Shown: positions 1 to 5,115 of the stretch, piece by piece
How positions within the stretch are numbered: the stretch's first letter is position 1
Layout: each line of letters opens with the position of its first letter
Source: Deltaproteobacteria bacterium
GTDB lineage: Bacteria > Desulfobacterota > Desulfobacteria > Desulfobacterales > Desulfatibacillaceae
Direction: 5' to 3'
Length of the DNA stretch: 5,115 nucleotides
Assembly (NCBI GenBank): GCA_021815525.1
Contig: JAKAGN010000236.1
Span: 1 to 5,115, forward strand
Position numbers and translations under genes: made by a program
The notes under the pieces: model-generated
The model's database searches: none
Told to the model about the DNA's origin: nothing
The model's input: only the letters and a program-made list of their open reading frames with translations

Positions 1-609
1 CATCAGCATCAAGGCCCCCACGTACTCGGGGTCGATGGCCGAGAGCACCTCTCCCGTGGCCTTCGCGTGCTCCATGGAGCGCTCCTTGCCCGCGAGCCCC
101 AGAAGCACGGTTATGGAAAGCTTGATCCCCGCCTCGCGGCACTTCCGGCCCTCCCTTATCATGAGGGCCGCGTCGCCGGACTTGCGCACCCGCTTGAGCG
201 TTTCGTCGTCGCCGCTTTCAAGGCCCATGTAGGCGATCTTAAGGCCGTGCTCGTTAAGCTCCTTCAACTCGGGAAGGCTTTTCATCTTGAGGGCCTTGGC
301 GTTGGCGTAGGTGCCCACCCTTGTAACCCACGGAAGCTGCCGTTTTATCTCATCGAGGATTTTCAGGAGCCGCGCCTGGGGGATTATGAGGGCGTCGCCG
401 TCGCACAGGAAGAGGCGGTCCTGCCTCTTGCAGTAGCGGGAGGCGAAGGCGATGTCCTCCATGATGACGGCGTCGTCCTTGATCTTGAAGCGTTCGCCCT
501 TGTATGCGCCGCAGAAGGTGCACTTGTTGTGGGAGCAGCCCACCGTGACCTGCAAAAGTATGCTGTCGGCCTCGCTTGGCGGCCGTATGATGTTACCCTC
601 GTAATGCAT
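1..609 (-). CDS. Radical SAM superfamily protein, N-terminal part (3' end outside window)
   Basis: This open frame of 203 codons starts at ATG 609..607 and runs without a stop off the left edge, so the C-terminus is missing. The protein begins MHYEGNIIRPPSEADS and carries a cysteine cluster CSHNKCTFC at residues 25-33. This would bind the [4Fe-4S] cluster that cleaves S-adenosylmethionine. The aromatic residue before the last Cys is typical, but the spacing is CX4CX2C rather than the usual CX3CX2C. Further barrel signatures follow: FLCDGDALIIP (67-77) where the SAM-binding GGEP-like motif is expected, YMGLESGDDETLKRVRKSGD (127-146), and AGIKLSITVLLGL (160-172). The pattern fits the Elp3/MiaB/NifB-like barrel group (COG1032-like). 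I recall close relatives in sulfate-reducing bacteria, but the substrate is unknown. No B12-binding domain precedes the barrel. The start is supported by GAGG six bases upstream. It is co-directional with the efflux genes but separated by a hairpin, so it may be a separate unit. Confidence 0.9.
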   Translation of the reverse strand, partial: MHYEGNIIRPPSEADSILLQVTVGCSHNKCTFCGAYKGERFKIKDDAVIMEDIAFASRYCKRQDRLFLCDGDALIIPQARLLKILDEIKRQLPWVTRVGTYANAKALKMKSLPELKELNEHGLKIAYMGLESGDDETLKRVRKSGDAALMIREGRKCREAGIKLSITVLLGLAGKERSMEHAKATGEVLSAIDPEYVGALMLM

Positions 610-615
610 TAGAAG

Positions 616-619
616 CCTC
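616..619 (-). promoter_or_regulatory. Shine-Dalgarno site of the radical SAM gene
   Basis: On the minus strand the sequence AAGAGGCTTCTAATG places GAGG six bases before the ATG at 609. This is a moderate ribosome binding site at good spacing and supports that start. An upstream AT-rich stretch (TAAAAT on the minus strand, 651..656) looks like a -10 box, but no convincing -35 box lies 16-18 bases before it, so I do not call a promoter. Confidence 0.55.
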
Positions 620-714
620 TTGCCTTGAGTCCTGTCCCGTTCGGAATTCGATTTTAAAAGCCGATTCAAATTGCCCGGGGAGGTAAATCAGCTCTTAAGA
701 ATTGAAAATTTTTA

Positions 715-756
715 GGAGGGGTTAGGGGGAGGGGGTGCGGGGGAGGGGGGAAGGGG
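715..756 (+). other. G-rich tract (C-rich in the transcript); potential G-quadruplex or Rho-loading site
   Basis: Of these 42 bases 32 are G and only one (738) is C. G runs of four to six bases lie at 718-721, 725-729, 731-735, 739-743, 745-750 and 753-756, separated by one- to three-base spacers, which satisfies the usual intramolecular G-quadruplex pattern. All genes here are read from the minus strand, so the G-rich strand is the template and the RNA would be almost pure pyrimidine, C-rich and G-poor. That is the composition of Rho utilization sites. It sits immediately downstream of the hairpin at 758..779 in the direction of transcription. The sequence is seen directly, while either function is inference. 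Confidence 0.5.
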
Positions 757-757
757 A

Positions 758-779
758 GACCCTTTTTCCAAAAAGGGTC
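758..779 (-). terminator. Perfect hairpin after the efflux operon, probable non-canonical terminator
   Basis: A perfect inverted repeat has arms GACCCTTTTT (758-767) and AAAAAGGGTC (770-779) around a two-base centre, so in RNA the stem would be about 8-9 bp with a slightly larger loop. It lies 31 bases past the stop codon of the outer-membrane channel gene, where an operon terminator is expected. In transcription order it is followed by TCTCCCCTTCCCCCC and more C-rich sequence rather than a U run, so it does not meet the standard rule for an intrinsic terminator. It could still stop polymerase with Rho, protect the 3' end of the mRNA, or be a copy of an extragenic palindromic repeat. Confidence 0.5.
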
Positions 780-810
780 CACCTTCCACTCTCCCACGCA
801 AATCCTCTCC

Positions 811-2217
811 TTACTTCATTTCCTCCCCCAGGGCGCCGATGGACCAGAGGAAGTCGACCCTGGAGACCAGGTAGTCGCGGCGGGCCTTGGCGAGGCCGCC
901 CTTGGCCTGCATCAGGGCGAGCTCGGCGTCCTCCACGTCGAGGCGGGTCTTGACCCCCAGGTCGAAGCCCTTTTCGGCCATGGCCAGGAGGCGTTCGGCC
1001 TGGCTCACGGTGCCTTCGAGGGACTTCACGATCTGGGCGGCCTCATGGACCGCCGCGATGGAGGTGGTGACCGAAAGGCGCAGGGAATCCTTCAGCTTTT
1101 CGGCCTGGATACGGAGCGTTTCCTCGTCGCTTTTGGCCTGGGCCACCTTGCCGCGGGTGACCAAGCCGTCGAAGAAGGGGAAGGTGAGGAAAGCTCCGGC
1201 CATGGCGTACTCGCCGGCGGCCCAGGCATCCGTGCTGGTGCCTATGGCCTCCATGCCCTTCCAGCCGTACTCGGCGTGAAGATCGATGCGGGGCTTGTCG
1301 GCCGAGGAGATGACGGTGACGTACTCCTTGGCCATGCCCACCCGGTGGTTGATGGATGCCACTTCCGGCCGGTGGGCCAGGGCGTAAGCGTAGGCGTCGT
1401 CGCAGCTCATGGCGCACTCGGTGACGTCCTGGGCCAGGGACCCAGCGGCGTCCACGGCCGCGCCGTCAACCCCCAGGAGAAAGCCCAGGCGCTGGCGCAC
1501 CGTAACCACGGCATTTTCGGTGCGGATAACGTCCGGCCGGGCGTTTTCCACGGCCACCCGGGCCGCCAGCACGTCGTAATCGGTGGCTAGGCCGGCCTGG
1601 TAGCGCTTTTGGGCGGCGTCTAAGTGCCGTTCCTTCTGGGTCAGGTTTTCCCGGGCGATTCCGGCCATTTCGCGGGCCAGGACCACGTCCCAGAAGCCCT
1701 CGGAAACGTCTTTCAGGGCCGACTGCCGGTATAGACGCAGCTCGTCGTCGGCGGTGGCGAGGCCCACCTTGGCGCCCCGAATGGCTGCCCCCACCTGGCC
1801 CCAGGTGAAGAGCACCTGGTCCACCGACACGATGGCGCTGCTGTTGGCGTAGGTGGTGGGCATGTAGGGCCCGCCGATGGCCTTTTGGCTTTCGTCGCTG
1901 TCACGGGTGTAGCCGCCCGACAGCTTGAAGTGGGGAAGGGCCGTTGCCCTGGCCTCCACGTAGATGCCGCGGACCTTGTTTGCGTACTCACGGGCGGCGC
2001 GGATGTCCTTGTTGTGGGCCAGAGCCACGTTCCAGGCCTCATCCAGGGTGAGGGAAGAAGGCGAGGCCGGAGACCCGGCCGCGGGAGCCGGGTCCTGGGC
2101 CAGTGCGGGCGCGGCCGGAAGCGCGAGAAAGGCCGCGAGAATCGCCGTTATGATGATTTTCCGAGTGATCATTTTCGTCCGAATTCCTGGTTCTGTCTTT
2201 GTTTGGGCTGGTCTCAT
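811..2217 (-). CDS. TolC-family outer-membrane efflux channel (OEP family)
   Basis: The 468-residue protein is a typical length for a TolC-like outer-membrane factor, which trimerises into a beta-barrel with a long alpha-helical tunnel reaching the inner-membrane pump. A Sec signal peptide is visible: MITRK, then IIITAILAAFLALPAAP, then ALA before Gln41. There is no lipobox, so it is not a lipoprotein. The mature start is Pro/Ala/Ser-rich (41-54). Two OEP repeats follow. The first has LTLDEAWNVALAHN (56-69), a barrel-type segment around LPHFKLSGGY (94-103), and helix RYQAGLATDYDVLAARVAVENA (205-226). The second has KPRIDLHAEYGW (308-319) and GFDLGVKTRLDVEDAELALMQA (417-438). The ATG at 2217 is chosen because it overlaps the pump stop and has GGGAGG five bases upstream. 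ATG 2172 (Met16) would give a cleaner signal peptide and cannot be excluded. The protein completes the exporter encoded with the upstream pump gene. Two cysteines (268, 272) are unusual. Confidence 0.95.
   Translation of the reverse strand: MRPAQTKTEPGIRTKMITRKIIITAILAAFLALPAAPALAQDPAPAAGSPASPSSLTLDEAWNVALAHNKDIRAAREYANKVRGIYVEARATALPHFKLSGGYTRDSDESQKAIGGPYMPTTYANSSAIVSVDQVLFTWGQVGAAIRGAKVGLATADDELRLYRQSALKDVSEGFWDVVLAREMAGIARENLTQKERHLDAAQKRYQAGLATDYDVLAARVAVENARPDVIRTENAVVTVRQRLGFLLGVDGAAVDAAGSLAQDVTECAMSCDDAYAYALAHRPEVASINHRVGMAKEYVTVISSADKPRIDLHAEYGWKGMEAIGTSTDAWAAGEYAMAGAFLTFPFFDGLVTRGKVAQAKSDEETLRIQAEKLKDSLRLSVTTSIAAVHEAAQIVKSLEGTVSQAERLLAMAEKGFDLGVKTRLDVEDAELALMQAKGGLAKARRDYLVSRVDFLWSIGALGEEMK
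2214..2217 (-). other. ATGA stop/start overlap between pump and channel genes
   Basis: The pump gene ends in TGA (2216..2214) and the channel gene begins with ATG (2217..2215), sharing ATGA. This arrangement is characteristic of translational coupling and indicates that the two genes share one mRNA and are made in a linked ratio. Confidence 0.9.
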
Positions 2218-5115
2218 GGGCGCCTCCCGTGAACATCGGCGGCTTCGCCCTCTCCGGGCGCGGAAAAATCCTCGGGACGGCGCTTGGGCCGCCAGGTCCT
2301 GTAGAGTATCACGAGATCGTCCAGGATGGTATAGACCACGGGCACCACGATAAGGGTGAGAAGCGTGGAGGTTATGAGCCCCCCCACCACGGCCCGGGCC
2401 ATGGGGGCGCGCATCTCCGCTCCCGGCCCCAGGGCGAACGCCAGCGGGAGCATGCCGAAGATCATGGCGAGGGTGGTCATCATTATGGGCCGAAGCCGTA
2501 TGGCGCCCGCCATGATGAGGGCCTTTTTACGCACGCGCCGTATCTCCTCCCGAACCTCTTTTCCCTCTGAGGGGCAGCACGCGGGCTCGAGGGCGCGTAT
2601 CTGCTTGGTGAAGTCTATGAGCAGGATCGCGTTTTTCGTGACGAGCCCCATGAGCATGATGAGGCCGATCTGGCTCATGATGGAGAGCGTGTCGTGGGTG
2701 AGAAAGAGCATTCCGGCCATGCCCACTATGGAAAGCGGCAGCGAGAACATGATGGCGAAGGGGTCGATGAAGCTTTCGAACTGGGCAGCCAGGATCAGGT
2801 ACACGAAGATGATGGCCAGAGCCAGGGACTCGTAGATGTATCCGAAGGACTCCGCCATCTGCTCGGCCTCGCCCAGATAATAGACGTTGTAGCCGGGGGG
2901 GAGCTTCAAGTCCGCCACCTTCTTTTTAACCTCGTTCATGGCGGTGCCCAAGGCCAGGCCGCCTCCCAGGCTCGCCTCCACCGACACCTGCCGGGTTAGC
3001 TCCTGCCTGGTGATTTCGGAGGGCGTGGGCTCCTGCTTGTAGCTCACGAAGGCCGAAAGGGGCAGGAGCGCCACGGAGCCGTTCTGCTGCGGCACGGTCA
3101 GGCGCAAGGCTCCAACCTGATTGGGGTTTTCCCTTTCGGATTCCGGCAGGCGCACCCGCACGTTCACCGCGTCGCCCTCTTCGTCCTCGTAGGTGGTTAC
3201 GGCATAGCCGCCCACCAGGGCTGAAACCGTCCTGGTGATGGCGGCGGTGTTCAGGCCCGAGGCCAGGGCCTTTTCCCGGTCCACCGTCATGCGCACCTCG
3301 GAGATATCGTGCTCGAGGCTTGCCGTGACATCCTCAAGGTCTGGAATGGTGAGCATTCCCTGCTTGAGCTGCGCGGCTAGCCCTTTCAGCACATCGAGGT
3401 CGGGCCCCCGGATGCCCACCATGACGGGCTTGCGGGTGTCGGTGTCGCCCACCCTCTTGATGGTCATGTCTATTCCGGCAACCGTCCCCAGCTTCGCCCG
3501 GACCGCGTCCTCCATCTGGAACTGGGTGCGCTTGCGTTTTTTCTTGTCCACGAGCCTGACGTAGACGGAGGCGTCGCGCACCGTGCCCTGGTCGCCGGCG
3601 CCGATGGTGGAAAAGGTCCGCTCCACCTCGGGGAAGGAATAAAGAACGTTCAAGACCGCGTTCAGGCGGTTGCTGGTCTCCTTGAGGGAGGCGTAGGGAG
3701 CGGTGGTGAATGTCAGCTGGAACTCCGACTGGTCGGAATCGGGCCGGAACGACTGGGGCAGGTTTGCGAAGAGTATTATGCCCACCACGAAAGCGGCCAA
3801 GGCCGAGCCCACCACCAGCAGGCGATGGGAAAGGGCTCCCCCGATCATCTTCTTGTAGAATTCCCCCAGCTTGTTGAAGCCGCCGTTGAAGTAATCCAGC
3901 ATCCGGTAAACGAAGTTTCCGGTTCCGAGCTTGCGGTGAATGTCTGGATCGTACCAGCGGGAGGACAGCATGGGGTCCATGGTGAAGGACACCAGAAGCG
4001 AAACCGCCACGGCGAAGGCCACCGTGATGCCGAAGGAGAAGAAGAATCGGCCGATGATGCCCTTCATGTAGGCCACGGGCACGAACACCGCGATGACCGA
4101 AAAGGACGTCGCCATGACCGCGAGGCCGATCTCGTTGGTGCCGTCGCGCGAGGCCTGGAAATGGTCCTTGCCTCGCTCCAGGTGCCTCACGATGTTTTCC
4201 CGCACCACGATGGCGTCGTCTATCAAAAGCCCTATGGCCAGGGATAGCGCCATCAGGGTCATGATGTTTAGGGTCATGCCCAGAAAATACATCACGGAAA
4301 ACGAGCTTATGACCGAGATGGGAAGCGTTATGCCGGTGATGACGGTGGAGCGCCAGGAGCTTAGGAAGCAGAACACGATGAATACCGTGAGGATGCCTCC
4401 CAGGATCATGGTCTGCTTCACGTCTTCGACGGAGTCCCTGATGAAGATGGAGCCGTCCCGCACCACTTTGATGGTGACGCCGGGCGGAAGCTCGGCTTGA
4501 AGCTTCGCCACGGTTTTCTTGACCAGGTCCACCACCTCCACAGTGTTGGCGCCGGTCTGCTTAAGGATGTCTATGCCGATGGCGGGCTCCCGGTCCGACT
4601 GGGCCAGGGACGTTTGTTCCTCCATCCCGTCCACCACGTTGGCCACCTCCCCGAGGCGTACCGGGCGGCCCGCCCTCGAGGCGATCACCATGTCGGGAAA
4701 TTCCGCCACGTCCTTGGGCTTTCCGGAGATACGCAGCGGGTATTCGGCGTCGCCGCGTTTCAGCGCGCCCAGAGGGGTGTTAACGTTTTCGGACTGGAGC
4801 CCCGAGATGACCTCGTTGATCCCCATCCCGAGGGCTTCCATGCGCTTGCGGTCTATGACGACGTTCACCTCGCGCTTGGAAAGACCCACCAGATCGACCT
4901 TGCCCACGCCGGGGATGTTTTCCAGTCGCTGCTTGATACGTTTGTCCACGAAGGTGGAAAGGGCAACGGGGCTCATGGTGTCGGAGCGAACCGCAAGGGA
5001 GGCCACCGGCATGGCGCCGAAATCGAGCTTCTGGAGAATGGGGTCCTCGATGCCCTCCGGAAGATCGCCGCGGATGGCGTTGACCTTGGCCCGGGCCTCC
5101 TGGATCACGTCGTTC
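2214..5115 (-). CDS. RND-family efflux pump, inner-membrane permease (AcrB/HAE1 type), N-terminus outside window
   Basis: This proton-driven inner-membrane transporter is the engine of a tripartite exporter. The frame is open to the right edge and encodes 966 residues. Numbered from the Val codon at 5108, alignment to E. coli AcrB suggests about 110 N-terminal residues (TM1 and the start of the porter domain) are missing. The remaining first porter/docking region spans 1-225. TM2-TM6 lie near 232-380, TM7 near 428-450, the second porter/docking half at 455-745, and TM8-TM12 near 757-928. Proton-relay residues are intact: Asp297-Asp298 in GLLIDDAIVV (TM4), Lys825 in GLVTKNAILLIDF (TM10), Arg871 and Thr878 in RLRPIMMT (TM11), matching AcrB D407/D408, K940, R971 and T978. 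The Asp pair fits HAE1 exporters and not the heavy-metal HME branch. The TM10-TM11 loop is about 15 residues longer than in AcrB and contains Cys-Cys. The gene is coupled to the channel gene downstream, and a periplasmic adaptor gene is expected upstream. Actual substrates cannot be read from the sequence. Confidence 0.96.
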   Translation of the reverse strand, partial: NDVIQEARAKVNAIRGDLPEGIEDPILQKLDFGAMPVASLAVRSDTMSPVALSTFVDKRIKQRLENIPGVGKVDLVGLSKREVNVVIDRKRMEALGMGINEVISGLQSENVNTPLGALKRGDAEYPLRISGKPKDVAEFPDMVIASRAGRPVRLGEVANVVDGMEEQTSLAQSDREPAIGIDILKQTGANTVEVVDLVKKTVAKLQAELPPGVTIKVVRDGSIFIRDSVEDVKQTMILGGILTVFIVFCFLSSWRSTVITGITLPISVISSFSVMYFLGMTLNIMTLMALSLAIGLLIDDAIVVRENIVRHLERGKDHFQASRDGTNEIGLAVMATSFSVIAVFVPVAYMKGIIGRFFFSFGITVAFAVAVSLLVSFTMDPMLSSRWYDPDIHRKLGTGNFVYRMLDYFNGGFNKLGEFYKKMIGGALSHRLLVVGSALAAFVVGIILFANLPQSFRPDSDQSEFQLTFTTAPYASLKETSNRLNAVLNVLYSFPEVERTFSTIGAGDQGTVRDASVYVRLVDKKKRKRTQFQMEDAVRAKLGTVAGIDMTIKRVGDTDTRKPVMVGIRGPDLDVLKGLAAQLKQGMLTIPDLEDVTASLEHDISEVRMTVDREKALASGLNTAAITRTVSALVGGYAVTTYEDEEGDAVNVRVRLPESERENPNQVGALRLTVPQQNGSVALLPLSAFVSYKQEPTPSEITRQELTRQVSVEASLGGGLALGTAMNEVKKKVADLKLPPGYNVYYLGEAEQMAESFGYIYESLALAIIFVYLILAAQFESFIDPFAIMFSLPLSIVGMAGMLFLTHDTLSIMSQIGLIMLMGLVTKNAILLIDFTKQIRALEPACCPSEGKEVREEIRRVRKKALIMAGAIRLRPIMMTTLAMIFGMLPLAFALGPGAEMRAPMARAVVGGLITSTLLTLIVVPVVYTILDDLVILYRTWRPKRRPEDFSAPGEGEAADVHGRRP
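2223..2228 (-). promoter_or_regulatory. Strong Shine-Dalgarno site of the channel gene, within the pump coding region
   Basis: GGGAGG lies five bases before the ATG at 2217, inside the last codons of the pump gene. It decides the start in favour of 2217. The alternative ATG at 2172 is preceded only by a weak GGA at five-base spacing or AGGA at twelve. Confidence 0.7.

Noticed and set aside
67..612. 181-codon open frame on the plus strand
   Set aside because: It is antisense to the radical SAM gene, whose minus-strand frame has recognisable cysteine and barrel motifs. The plus-strand translation resembles no known family.
651..656. Promoter for the radical SAM gene based on TAAAAT
   Set aside because: No -35 element is found at usable spacing. 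The match is what any AT-rich gap could give.
705..712. AAAATTTT palindrome as an operator
   Set aside because: An 8-base A/T palindrome is common by chance and no second half-site or conserved context is visible.
758..779. Classic Rho-independent terminator
   Set aside because: There is no U run after the stem on either strand, so I list it only as a probable, non-canonical terminator.
735..953. 72-codon plus-strand frame spanning the G-rich tract
   Set aside because: It consists mostly of Arg/Gly/Pro produced by the G-rich tract and the antisense of the channel gene's 3' end.
1045..1590. 181-codon open frame on the plus strand
   Set aside because: It lies opposite the OEP repeats of the channel gene. 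Long shadow frames are expected in GC-rich coding DNA.
2356..2835. Plus-strand open frames opposite the pump gene (also 3235..3564, 3825..4247 and 4093..4500)
   Set aside because: Their translations are low-complexity, rich in Met, Ser, Arg or His/Gly, and mirror the pump's codons. They have no ribosome sites or family features.
2214..5108. GTG at 5108 as the true start of the pump gene
   Set aside because: The codon encodes an internal Val. The frame stays open upstream, and the sequence after it matches about residue 111 onward of AcrB, with TM1 missing.

Overview
The window is a compact, GC-rich, Gram-negative stretch with all genes on the minus strand. In transcription order (right to left) it holds the truncated 3' part of an RND-family inner-membrane efflux pump (2214..5115), a complete TolC-type outer-membrane efflux channel (811..2217), a 197-base intergenic gap with a strong hairpin and a very G/C-asymmetric tract (610..810), and the 5' part of a radical SAM protein gene (1..609, running off the left edge). 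An outer-membrane channel means a double-membrane bacterium. The radical SAM protein, the overall composition and the style of the intergenic hairpin resemble Desulfobacterota (former Deltaproteobacteria, sulfate-reducer type). That placement is inference from recall and is only moderately secure.

The pump and channel genes overlap by 4 bases (ATGA), and the channel has a strong Shine-Dalgarno inside the end of the pump gene, so they form one operon and are probably translationally coupled. Together they supply two of the three parts of a tripartite drug/toxicant exporter. The pump keeps the HAE1-type proton-relay residues (Asp-Asp in TM4, Lys in TM10, Arg and Thr in TM11), so it should be a proton-driven exporter of hydrophobic or amphiphilic compounds rather than a metal pump. 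The third part, a periplasmic adaptor (AcrA/HlyD type), is not in the window and is expected just beyond the right edge, upstream of the pump.

The gap after the channel gene contains a perfect 10-bp inverted repeat followed, in the direction of transcription, by a pyrimidine/C-rich tract. It probably ends the efflux transcript or attenuates it, but it is not a classic U-tailed terminator. The opposite (plus) strand of the tract has six runs of four or more G and could form a G-quadruplex. The radical SAM gene beyond it has its own ribosome binding site, and no functional link to the pump is evident.

I see no tRNA, rRNA, CRISPR array, insertion sequence or phage gene. No clearly undescribed system is visible. 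The points most worth a second look are the hairpin/C-tract element, the widened CX4CX2C cluster motif of the radical SAM protein, and an insertion with a Cys-Cys pair in a cytoplasmic loop of the pump.
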